A program made the translations under genes and the position numbers. Shown here piece by piece: positions 14,358-20,548 of a stretch of 20,548 nucleotides of DNA. The stretch spans positions 1 to 20,548 of the forward strand of contig JBDLJE010000043.1 of the NCBI GenBank assembly GCA_039714575.1. The letters run 5' to 3'. Numbering within the stretch: the first letter of the stretch is position 1; every line of letters starts with the position of its first letter. This stretch comes from Sulfonitrofixus sp039714575 (GTDB taxonomy: Bacteria; Campylobacterota; Campylobacteria; Campylobacterales; Sulfurimonadaceae). The notes beneath the pieces were generated by a model. It did no database searches and was not told the origin of the DNA. It was given only the letters and a program-made list of their open reading frames with translations.

Positions 14358-15639
14358 TGTTGTTCTGGCCGTCATCTTGGCGGCAGACGATGCTAATCTT
14401 AGCCGAGAACAGAACCTTAATGATGCTAATGCAACGGTCCTTTTTGATGACCAGCAGATGAGTAATGAACTGCGCCAAACAGGTTCACTGGACGACTACC
14501 TCTCTGAACTCAAGCGCAAGCAGTTTGGTTATGAGTATGAGAAGACGGATCAGGAGAGCTCAAAACTGCGCGACTCGTGGATCAGACCGGTTATGCTTCA
14601 GTACAGTTTCAGCCGTGCGAACAGGTTTAGTGACACAGAGAACCAAAGTGCGGCCATAGCTGTAGACCAGCCTATCTTTCAAAGCGGCGGGATCATTTTC
14701 GGTGTCAATTTCGCCACTGCTTCACGCGAGTTTGCGAACTACAGCATAGATCAGCAAAAACGGATCATGATCAAGCAGACTGTTGATTTGTTGATGCAGG
14801 TTAAACAGTCTGAACTGACAATTAAAAAGCAGCATCTTCAAATATCGAACTCAGACATCAACCTTGAACAAAAACGAGAGCAGTACCTTAACGGTCAACT
14901 TGATTCAGGTTTTTTGAACAATGCGATCATTGAGTTAAACCTGGTCAAACAAACGCTTTTCGATCTGGAGACACGTGATTCACAGCTTATATCACAGTTT
15001 AAAAAGTTAAGTGATCTAGACCCTAAAACAGCAAAGATACCTTTCTTGGCAATCGTTGATGAAGAGAAGTTCCTGGAACAAAATATTGATATGAAACTTG
15101 CAGAGAGCGAAAGTGAGAAAAATCGACTTTATAAAAATGTGACACTGGTAAAATACCTGCCTGAAGTAAGACTTCAGGCTTCGTATAATTGGGAAAAGAA
15201 CAGTAACTCAGTCTTTAATCCAAGCTTTCCGGAGAGTAGGGGTTATGAAGTGGACTATTACCGTTATGGAGTCGCTGCATCAATGCCGCTGGATGTCAAC
15301 TCGTATAATGACTTTCAGGCAGCAAAAGTCGAATATCTAAAATCGCAGGTCGTCATCGACGATAAAAAGCGTGAACTCAAACTCCTTTTTGACCAGGTTA
15401 TGCAAAATCTCACCAATTACGACAAAAAGATCGCTCTTTCTGAAGAGAACAGAAATCTTTATGCAACACTGCTTGTCGACACAAAAGAGCTGTTCAGAGC
15501 AGGGTATAAAACACAATACGATGTCGACATCCTCTCAAACTCAATGGAGATCCAGAAGATCAACAAACAGATCTATGAGATCGATAAACAGTTAGAGCTG
15601 TTGACCCTTTATGAAAAGATGAGCAGTGACGTTCAGTAG
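14314..15639 (+). CDS. TolC-like outer membrane efflux protein
   Basis: This is an outer membrane channel of the TolC/OprM family, presumably the exit duct for the RND pump encoded at 7511. It has a signal-like N-terminus (KKLSAAFSVVLAVILAA) and then two repeats of beta strands plus long coiled-coil helices. AIAVDQPIFQSGG opens the first barrel part (about residues 113-125), and a second stretch lies near 315-335 (YGVAASMPLDVNSYNDFQAAK). Long Gln/Lys/Leu-rich helices fill the rest. At 441 residues it has the family length. The start is placed at ATG 14314 (AAGGA 8 nt upstream), inside argD. TTG at 14332 is an alternative that begins exactly at the signal peptide. The end overlaps the methyltransferase start by 14 nt. 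Confidence 0.78.
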   Translation: MRALNDLKKLSAAFSVVLAVILAADDANLSREQNLNDANATVLFDDQQMSNELRQTGSLDDYLSELKRKQFGYEYEKTDQESSKLRDSWIRPVMLQYSFSRANRFSDTENQSAAIAVDQPIFQSGGIIFGVNFATASREFANYSIDQQKRIMIKQTVDLLMQVKQSELTIKKQHLQISNSDINLEQKREQYLNGQLDSGFLNNAIIELNLVKQTLFDLETRDSQLISQFKKLSDLDPKTAKIPFLAIVDEEKFLEQNIDMKLAESESEKNRLYKNVTLVKYLPEVRLQASYNWEKNSNSVFNPSFPESRGYEVDYYRYGVAASMPLDVNSYNDFQAAKVEYLKSQVVIDDKKRELKLLFDQVMQNLTNYDKKIALSEENRNLYATLLVDTKELFRAGYKTQYDVDILSNSMEIQKINKQIYEIDKQLELLTLYEKMSSDVQ

Positions 15640-16618
15640 TTATATGACGGAGTGGCTCTATGGAGAGCAGGGGTACTACGCGACCTACAAGACGATCGGT
15701 AAAGAGGGTGACTTCTATACCGCCGTCTCGACCTCAAAGTTCTTTGGCGGAACGATCGCCAAACACATCATCTCACTTGTGGATGAGGGCTTTTTAAACA
15801 AGGATGCGACGATCTGTGAGATCGGTGCGCATCACGGTTATTTTACCGCCGATGTTATTGAGTTCATTTACACACTGCGACCGGAACTGCTGCAGAGCTT
15901 TAACTTTGTCATTGTAGAGCGTTTTGATGCACTCCAGCAGCAGCAGAAAAAGTATTTGGATGAATGCTTTGGCGACGCTGTAAAGCTATCTCACGTCAAA
16001 AGTCTGAGTGAACTCAGTGTGGATAATGCTTTCTTTATTGCCAACGAGATCTTCGATGCCTTTCCCTGCGAGCTCTTTTTCAAGGGCAAGACAGGGCGTG
16101 TTGAAGAGGACGGCAATGTCGAGTTCGATGTGGATAATGAGTGGGTCAGTGAAAAAGCGGCCAAGTACCACAAAGACCGTGGCGAGATCGCAGTCGGTTA
16201 TGAAGCGTTTGCCAAAGAGATGGCCGGAGCGGCCAAGACCTTTGAGTTTATGAGTTTTGACTACGGTGAGATGATGGCACGTCCCGACTTCTCTCTGCGT
16301 GTCTACGACAAACACAAGGTCTATCCGTTCTTCGATGAAGAGCTGAACCGTCAAGAGGCCTTCGGCACAACGGACATCACCTACGATGTTACCTTTGAGC
16401 ATGTCAAAGATGCTTATGAAGAGGCTGGTGTCACCTTTGTCGAACTTAAGGCTCAGATGACGGCTCTGATCAATTTCGGGATCTTGGAGCTTCTGGAGAT
16501 GCTACAGGCACATGTTGAGGAGAATATCTACAAACAAGAGCTTGAAAAGGTCAAAACACTTATCTTGCCGGACTTTCTTGGAGAGCGTTTTAAGATGATA
16601 CGCTTCAGGAAACAGTAG
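15626..16618 (+). CDS. SAM-dependent methyltransferase, MidA/NDUFAF7-like family
   Basis: The 330-residue protein matches the family of putative SAM-dependent methyltransferases related to MidA/NDUFAF7, whose mitochondrial member methylates an arginine of a complex I subunit. The family N-terminus (FSSYMTEWLYGEQGYY, then GDFYTAVSTSKFFG) is intact and supports the GTG at 15626, which overlaps the upstream stop. The ATG at 15644 would cut into that block. The SAM-binding strand-loop is CEIGAHHGYFTAD (about 64-76), where members more often have GxGxG-like loops. ANEIFDAFPCELF (about 138-150) is the second conserved site. The bacterial substrate is unknown. Its place at the end of the overlapping efflux/molybdoenzyme cluster says little about its role. 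Confidence 0.78.
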   Translation: MTFSSYMTEWLYGEQGYYATYKTIGKEGDFYTAVSTSKFFGGTIAKHIISLVDEGFLNKDATICEIGAHHGYFTADVIEFIYTLRPELLQSFNFVIVERFDALQQQQKKYLDECFGDAVKLSHVKSLSELSVDNAFFIANEIFDAFPCELFFKGKTGRVEEDGNVEFDVDNEWVSEKAAKYHKDRGEIAVGYEAFAKEMAGAAKTFEFMSFDYGEMMARPDFSLRVYDKHKVYPFFDEELNRQEAFGTTDITYDVTFEHVKDAYEEAGVTFVELKAQMTALINFGILELLEMLQAHVEENIYKQELEKVKTLILPDFLGERFKMIRFRKQ

Positions 16619-16723
16619 TGTTGTGTCTTAGCTCATGGTTGAGCCGTCTCTACTCTTGGATAAGAGGTGAAGAGTCTACTGCTTCATGTGACCTTTCAAA
16701 CACTGTTGACAAAGAGTAAAAGA

Positions 16724-17257
16724 ATGGGAAAACAGTACGCAAGTCTAACACCGGAAGATATGAACTTTATAAATGATCAACCGCTTTTCTACATCGCCTC
16801 AGCCAGCGGACAAGAGGTCAACCTCTCTCCTAGAGGATTTGAATGTGCGCGCGTCATTGATGCAAACATGATGATCTTTCTAGATTATCCGGGCAGTGGT
16901 GATCGAACGGCAAGAGACATCCGTGACGGGGGTGAAGTGACAGTCGTCTTCAATGCCTTTAAGGGTGCTGCCAAGATACTTAGACTCTTTTGCAAGGGTG
17001 AACTCATCGAGAAGGAACATGCCGGTTTTTCGGAGTATTTGAGTCTTTTTGATGAGGAGGAGAAGATGGTACGCCGTATTGTCAGACTTCATATCTATGC
17101 TGTGGAGAGCAGCTGTGGGATGGGTGTGCCTAAAATGCAGCTACAGCATCAGCGTAACGGTCTTCAAAAATGGATTAAGAGTATGAACGAGAAAGGGAGT
17201 TTGCAGACCTATATAGACGAACATGCAATCGCGCCTAATCTTAAAGATATTAGGTAG
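16724..17257 (+). CDS. pyridoxamine 5'-phosphate oxidase-fold flavoprotein
   Basis: The 177-residue cytoplasmic protein belongs to the split-barrel, FMN-binding PNPOx-like superfamily. MGKQYASLTPEDMNFINDQP, VNLSPRGF, MIFLDYPGSGDRTARDI and the C-terminal ESSCGMGVPKMQ are the pattern of the subgroup usually annotated as pyridoxamine 5'-phosphate oxidase family proteins. True vitamin B6 oxidase activity is not implied. I chose the ATG at 16724 because the family's conserved N-terminus begins there. The frame is open further back to a GTG at 16667, but the added residues (KSLLLHVTFQTLLTKSK) do not look like the family. The 105-nt upstream gap holds a small hairpin (GCTCA 16631-16635 with TGAGC 16640-16644) after the methyltransferase, so it may be a separate transcript. 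Confidence 0.75.
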   Translation: MGKQYASLTPEDMNFINDQPLFYIASASGQEVNLSPRGFECARVIDANMMIFLDYPGSGDRTARDIRDGGEVTVVFNAFKGAAKILRLFCKGELIEKEHAGFSEYLSLFDEEEKMVRRIVRLHIYAVESSCGMGVPKMQLQHQRNGLQKWIKSMNEKGSLQTYIDEHAIAPNLKDIR

Positions 17258-17293
17258 GCAGTGCCGGTTTAGCATAGATACAAACTAGCAAGT

Positions 17294-17299
17294 TACAAT
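17294..17299 (+). promoter_or_regulatory. probable -10 box of thiS
   Basis: TACAAT at 17294-17299 is identical to the -10 boxes at 6566 and 7480 and lies in the 72-nt gap before thiS. No TPP riboswitch would fit in this gap and none was seen. Confidence 0.4.
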
Positions 17300-17329
17300 A
17301 CGTAGATAATAAACAGTATGGATATAAAG

Positions 17330-17530
17330 ATGACAATTATAGTAAATGGAAACGAGAGAACGATAGAAGAGGGTGCAACACTGCTTGACCTTTTAAAAAA
17401 GCTTGACTTAGAAGGCAAGGTGATGGCAGCAGCTGTGAACATGGAGATCGTTAAACAGGACCAATGGGGTGCTCATAAGCTTGTTGACGGTGACAAGTTG
17501 GAACTTTTAGACTTTGTCGGCGGCGGGTGA
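17330..17530 (+). CDS. thiS: ThiS sulfur carrier protein (thiamine biosynthesis)
   Basis: This is a small ubiquitin-fold sulfur carrier. Its C-terminal glycine is adenylated by ThiF and loaded as thiocarboxylate, which gives sulfur to ThiG for the thiazole ring. The sequence from the ATG at 17330 (MTIIVNGNERTIEEGATLLDLL) starts as ThiS proteins do, DGDKLELL is typical, and the end is GGG, extending the usual GG. The ATG at 17318 would add four residues. The GGA at 17320-17322 sits 7 nt before 17330 and favours the later start. No thiF, thiG or thiH is adjacent. The convergent acpS ends 76 nt away, and that gap holds no clear terminator, only three AATCTG-like words near 17549-17570. Confidence 0.85.
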   Translation: MTIIVNGNERTIEEGATLLDLLKKLDLEGKVMAAAVNMEIVKQDQWGAHKLVDGDKLELLDFVGGG

Positions 17531-17606
17531 GTCTTTAGCTCTAAACTAATCTGCTGAATCTGTGTAATCTGTTGATAAAAAAGAGTAGATAGAGATTGTG
17601 GAAGAT

Positions 17607-17957
17607 TTATATTTTTTCGTGGGTCACAACAGCAATAGCGTAGTCACCGTCATGGGTGATGGAGAGAGCTGACGTTTGAATGTTAAAGTGTTGTTTGACT
17701 TTTGTCGAGAGGTCTAAAAGCGGTGCGCCTTTAGCTGTCTTTGTGATGGTGATGTCGTGAAAACCGCACTCTGCACCGATCCCGCACCCCAACGCTTTTG
17801 AAGCAGCCTCTTTAGCTGCCCAGAAACCGGCTGCCGTACGATGGTTCTTGACAAGCAGGATCTCTTGGGGTGAGAGGAACTTCTCTAAAAACTTATTATC
17901 GTATTTTTCGATCAGTTTTTTCATCCGATCGATTTTTATAAGATCAATTCCTATCAT
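17607..17957 (-). CDS. acpS: holo-[acyl-carrier-protein] synthase (AcpS)
   Basis: This enzyme transfers 4'-phosphopantetheine from CoA to the serine of acyl carrier protein, enabling fatty acid synthesis. At 116 residues it is a standard AcpS. MIGIDLIKIDR contains the Mg2+ ligand D5, and GFWAAKEAASKALGCG contains K49, E50 and K54 of the active site. SITHDGDYAIAVV near the end is also typical. The start MIGID is the family start, but there is no recognisable Shine-Dalgarno before it; CTCCCCCT lies there in its place. A small hairpin (17969-17988) precedes it by 11 nt. It lies 27 nt downstream of the 91-residue gene and is probably co-transcribed with it. Confidence 0.9.
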   Translation of the reverse strand: MIGIDLIKIDRMKKLIEKYDNKFLEKFLSPQEILLVKNHRTAAGFWAAKEAASKALGCGIGAECGFHDITITKTAKGAPLLDLSTKVKQHFNIQTSALSITHDGDYAIAVVTHEKI

Positions 17958-17968
17958 AGGGGGAGTCT

Positions 17969-17988
17969 CTAATAACGCTGGTTATTAG
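17969..17988 (-). promoter_or_regulatory. hairpin spanning the upstream stop codon, before acpS
   Basis: CTAATAAC (17969-17976) and GTTATTAG (17981-17988) form a perfect 8-bp stem around a 4-nt loop. It contains the TAA of the 91-residue gene (17985-17987). No T tract follows, so it is not a classical terminator; it could affect RNA processing or acpS translation. Confidence 0.4.
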
Positions 17989-18260
17989 TTTTGACACTCT
18001 TTGATGTCAAGGATCTTCATCAGTTTTTCCAGGACCTTTCCGCCTTCACGGTCATAATCATCATGGAACTCAGTTACAATTACTTTACGACCGTTCGAGA
18101 TGTCACAAGTGTAACTGTTGTGGTCTAGCTCGCAACCTTTCAAGGCTGTCTCTAAAGCAGCGTTGATCTCTGCCAGTTGCTCTTCATTTGAATACGCTAA
18201 CGATATTTTTGTGTAACGCTCTTCACCTTTGTACTCTGCATCGATACATTGAACTGACAT
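17985..18260 (-). CDS. hypothetical protein, 91 residues, four cysteines
   Basis: I do not recognise this family. It is a soluble, acidic protein with no signal peptide or membrane span. Predicted pattern by eye: a strand near 15-22 (RYTKISLAY), a helix at about 26-41 (EQLAEINAALETALKG), strands around 50-65 (DISNGRKVIVTEF), and a helix at about 72-86 (GGKVLEKLMKILDI). Cysteines are C5, C43, C52 and C89. The ATG at 18260 is preceded by AGAGGG about 7 nt upstream, a good ribosome binding site, which supports it as a real gene. It precedes acpS by 27 nt on the same strand. The pattern could be a small alpha/beta fold; a metal or disulfide role for the cysteines is only a guess. Confidence 0.65.
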   Translation of the reverse strand: MSVQCIDAEYKGEERYTKISLAYSNEEQLAEINAALETALKGCELDHNSYTCDISNGRKVIVTEFHDDYDREGGKVLEKLMKILDIKECQN

Positions 18261-18330
18261 ATATAACCCTCTTTAATATTAGTGTGAAATTATACAACAG
18301 AAAGATTTTAGATATTCTTCAATATTGTTA

Positions 18331-18365
18331 AACCCTCTGAGAATATCTGATCTGTTCAGAGGGTT
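18331..18365 (-). terminator. hairpin at the end of the GGDEF/EAL gene, probable terminator
   Basis: AACCCTCTGA (18331-18340) and TCAGAGGGTT (18356-18365) form a perfect 10-bp stem around a 15-nt loop. The stop codon of the leftward GGDEF/EAL gene is inside the stem. In the leftward direction only TTTAAC follows, so termination may be weak. Confidence 0.5.
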
Positions 18366-20209
18366 CTATTGTAAAAACTTTCAAAGTTGTCATATGTCAA
18401 CGGCTTGGAAAAGTAGTAGCCTTGGAAAATATGACAGTTGTTCTCATGAAGAAAAGAGAGCTGCTCAACTGTCTCAACCCCCTCTGCAACGACTTTGAGG
18501 TTGAATATCTTGGCCATGTTTAAAATAGTTTTGATCATGGCCTGGTCAGAACTGTCTTTTCCGAGGTTTGCTATAAAACTCCGGTCGATCTTGAGTTCGG
18601 AGATCGGCATCGCTTTAAGATAGCTCAACGAAGAGTATCCTGTACCGAAGTCATCCATTGAAAAGTCAATGTTGAGATGCGATAGACGCTTCATGATCTC
18701 AACAACCCTGTCAATATCTTCGACAAGTACCGTTTCAGTGATCTCAAAGATCAATTTTTCTGAGAGCTCAGGGGAGAGGTGTCTCTCAGTAAGCTCCTGG
18801 ACCTCTTCGACAAAGCTGCTGTGAAAAAGCTGGCGTACGCTGATGTTGATAGAGAACTGTTCGAGTACAATACCCTTGTCCGTCCATGATGAGAAGGTCT
18901 TAAATGACTCTTCTAAAATAAAGCGGCCTAATTCAACGATGACACCGGTCTGTTCTGCAACAGGAATGAACTTGTCGGGACCGACCGTACCCAGGGTCTC
19001 ATTATGCCAACGTACAAGTACCTCACAACCGATTATCTTTTTATGTTCATTAAACTGGGGCTGGTAGACAAGGCTCATCTCTCTGTTTTGCAGAGCGACG
19101 TGCAGATGGCGTTCGATCTGCAGGTGGCTCTCTATCCGTTTGGCAAGTTCGTCGTTAAAGATGATGACACCGTCACGCCCCTGTGCTTTGACCTCATACA
19201 TCGCAATGTCGGCTTCTTTGATGAGACGGTTGGCGCTCGATGTGTTTTTCTCAATGATCTCTACTCCGATGCTTGCACTGATATAGAGATGATGTATGTC
19301 GACAATAAAGGTCTCTTTTAGCTGGCTTAAAAGTTGTTTGGCAAGGACGACGGCTTCATCGAGTGCTTCCTCTCTGGTCTCAACCTCATGAGAGACGATA
19401 ACGAACTCATCGCCGCCTAGTCTGGCAAGGAGCTGGTCCTCTCCGATATGGCGTTGCAGTCGCTCAGAGACATTTTTCAGGAGTTCGTCCCCAACATCAT
19501 GCCCAAGAGAGTCGTTGATGGTCTTAAAATGGTCGAGATCGATCAACATCATAAAAGAGTAGTTTCTAGAGTGGGAAAGGTTTTTGACTTTCTGTTCCAG
19601 GTAACTGATGAAGTAACGACGATTATAGAGGCCTGTAAGGTGGTCGTGTGCAGCTTGATAGCTGCTTTTTTCCAACAGTTTTAAGTTGCTTGAAGAGGCG
19701 TAGATAAGTACACCGAACAAGACAAGTGAAAAGAGTGCGAGTATATAACCGTAGAACTCTCCGATAAGAGAGAAAAAGATGGCAAGCGGGAACATCAGGA
19801 ACATCAGTGTCAAGGCGAACAGACGTTTGTCCGATGCAAGCAGTGTCGAAGCCACTACAGCAGCTCCGATCTGTGTAAAGATGGCTATATAGTTCATATG
19901 GCCGCGCTCTTCGGTAACATAGAGAACAAAGATCAGGGTCCAAAGAGAAAAAATAAGCAGAAAAAAGTTAGATATTTTAGTATACCACTCTTTTGTCTCA
20001 GTCGTGTTCATTCTGTTAGGGTGGTAGCTTTTGTAAAGGCGGTACCCCCAGACTGAGACACCGAGGATCAGAGCATACCAGATAAGTGCAGGGGTGACAA
20101 CACCGTTGAGCCATCCTAAAAAAATGTAACCCAAACCGGGTGCAAGCGAAAGCACGATCATTACGGGGATCTGTTTGCGTAAAAAGATATAGGATTCGAT
20201 TGTCTTCAT
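18356..20209 (-). CDS. membrane GGDEF-EAL protein (cyclic di-GMP turnover)
   Basis: This 617-residue inner membrane sensor carries a diguanylate cyclase and a phosphodiesterase domain. About six hydrophobic segments occupy residues 15-172 and resemble no named input domain I know. The GGDEF domain (about 185-350) has DHLTGLYNRRYF, IDLDHFKTIND and intact GGDEF at 265-269. The RxxD inhibitory site five residues before it is missing. The EAL domain (about 362-612) reads EVL at 396-398, and FEITET, MDDFGTGYSS, LKIDRSF and VVAEGVET are all intact, so phosphodiesterase activity is plausible. Both activities may be present, and which dominates cannot be read. The ATG at 20209 has no Shine-Dalgarno and lies 8 nt after a TATAAT box. 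Transcription runs towards the 91-residue gene, 95 nt away. Confidence 0.88.
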   Translation of the reverse strand: MKTIESYIFLRKQIPVMIVLSLAPGLGYIFLGWLNGVVTPALIWYALILGVSVWGYRLYKSYHPNRMNTTETKEWYTKISNFFLLIFSLWTLIFVLYVTEERGHMNYIAIFTQIGAAVVASTLLASDKRLFALTLMFLMFPLAIFFSLIGEFYGYILALFSLVLFGVLIYASSSNLKLLEKSSYQAAHDHLTGLYNRRYFISYLEQKVKNLSHSRNYSFMMLIDLDHFKTINDSLGHDVGDELLKNVSERLQRHIGEDQLLARLGGDEFVIVSHEVETREEALDEAVVLAKQLLSQLKETFIVDIHHLYISASIGVEIIEKNTSSANRLIKEADIAMYEVKAQGRDGVIIFNDELAKRIESHLQIERHLHVALQNREMSLVYQPQFNEHKKIIGCEVLVRWHNETLGTVGPDKFIPVAEQTGVIVELGRFILEESFKTFSSWTDKGIVLEQFSINISVRQLFHSSFVEEVQELTERHLSPELSEKLIFEITETVLVEDIDRVVEIMKRLSHLNIDFSMDDFGTGYSSLSYLKAMPISELKIDRSFIANLGKDSSDQAMIKTILNMAKIFNLKVVAEGVETVEQLSFLHENNCHIFQGYYFSKPLTYDNFESFYNRTL

Positions 20210-20217
20210 TAATTTAT

Positions 20218-20223
20218 ATTATA
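20218..20223 (-). promoter_or_regulatory. -10 box of the GGDEF/EAL gene, very close to the start codon
   Basis: On the minus strand TATAAT at 20223-20218 lies 8 nt before the ATG at 20209. A start point at the usual distance would leave almost no leader. TAAATA at 20230-20225 is an alternative -10 with a leader of about 9 nt. Confidence 0.4.
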
Positions 20224-20285
20224 GTATTTAGGCTGTGATACTCTTAAAGAACGTCTCTGAAAGGAGAGCTTTCAGTTTTGTATTT

Positions 20286-20541
20286 ATGTCCAAGCCGGCG
20301 TCGGTAAAAGGGGGACTATCCCTCTTACTTTATCCAAAGAAAATATCCATTTCAGGATATTTCTCTATGGCATATCATCGACTCTGATTTTCCCTGAAGG
20401 GATTTCCTTTGGTCACGCTCGCCGAAAAGCCAAGCAGTGGTTTCGTAGGGTGAAAAGCTATCGCTTTTTTTATTAATGTCCAAGCCTTCGGTGGTGCGTT
20501 GCACATCACCTACGGTTTCGCTCGCCGAAAAGCCAAGCAGT
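20286..20541. repeat. two copies of an intergenic repeat with hairpins
   Basis: ATGTCCAAGCC occurs at 20286-20296 and 20476-20486. A 23-bp identical sequence ending GAAAAGCCAAGCAGT occurs at 20416-20438 and 20519-20541. The two words bracket a 153-bp copy and a 66-bp copy in the same orientation. Copy 1 contains the hairpins AAATATCC/GGATATTT (20341-20362) and TCCC/GGGA (20391-20402). Copy 2 contains GGTGGTGC pairing with GCACATCACC. I see no gene in 20210-20548. The region is likely a dispersed intergenic repeat family, and the right end is cut by the window. Confidence 0.65.
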
Positions 20542-20548
20542 TGGCTTT
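20529..20548. repeat. hairpin at the right window edge
   Basis: AAAGCCAA (20529-20536) and TTGGCTTT (20541-20548) form a perfect 8-bp stem with loop GCAG, touching the window edge. The stem may continue beyond it. It could be a terminator for a gene to the right or part of the repeat. Confidence 0.5.

Noticed and set aside
16667..16723. GTG start at 16667 for the PNPOx-fold protein
   Set aside because: The family's conserved N-terminus starts at the ATG at 16724; the extra residues look like translated spacer.
17258..17329. TPP riboswitch before thiS
   Set aside because: The gap is too short and lacks the conserved CUGAGA core.

Overview
The window looks like a chromosomal segment from a Campylobacterota (epsilonproteobacterial) organism, probably near Sulfurimonas/Sulfurovum. 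The basis is recognition by eye: an oxaloacetate decarboxylase alpha chain of the type I associate with Campylobacterota PycB, AT-rich -10-only promoters, tightly overlapping genes, a G homopolymer tract and a YeeE/YedE sulfur transporter. No database search was possible.

Layout. (1) 1-532: the first codons of a probable leftward gene (about 20 down to 1), then a non-coding element of about 272 bp (43-314). It has 35-bp terminal inverted repeats and two further hairpins inside, like a MITE. After it comes a 14-bp perfect palindrome and the probable promoter of the next operon. (2) 533-3895 (+): oadG-oadA-oadB, a complete Na+-pumping oxaloacetate decarboxylase, followed by a probable terminator. 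(3) 4077-5214 (+): a membrane-anchored histidine-phosphotransfer (Hpt) protein and, 4 nt later, a single-domain O6-alkylguanine-DNA alkyltransferase. (4) 5309-7425 (+): a YeeE/YedE family transporter and a secreted CPWC thioredoxin-fold protein, each with its own promoter-like -10. A run of ten G residues follows. (5) 7511-16618 (+): an RND efflux pump, then five overlapping genes: periplasmic adaptor, compact molybdopterin oxidoreductase, ArgD-like aminotransferase, TolC-like outer membrane factor and MidA-like methyltransferase. (6) 16724-17530 (+): a pyridoxamine-phosphate-oxidase-fold protein and ThiS. (7) 20209-17607 (-): a membrane GGDEF/EAL protein, a 91-residue protein of unknown function and AcpS. 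(8) 20210-20548: non-coding DNA with direct repeats and hairpins running off the window end.

How the genes work together. The Oad genes encode one membrane complex linking oxaloacetate and pyruvate to the Na+ gradient. The RND, adaptor and outer membrane factor genes form one tripartite efflux system, although a molybdoenzyme and an aminotransferase sit between them. YeeE and the CPWC protein may both act in sulfur or thiol chemistry at the envelope, which is an inference from proximity only. No CRISPR array, tRNA, rRNA, prophage or complete IS was seen. The most unusual items are the cloverleaf-like element, the poly-G tract next to the efflux promoter, the mixed efflux/metabolic operon, the membrane Hpt protein with charge-segregated linker, and the terminal repeats.
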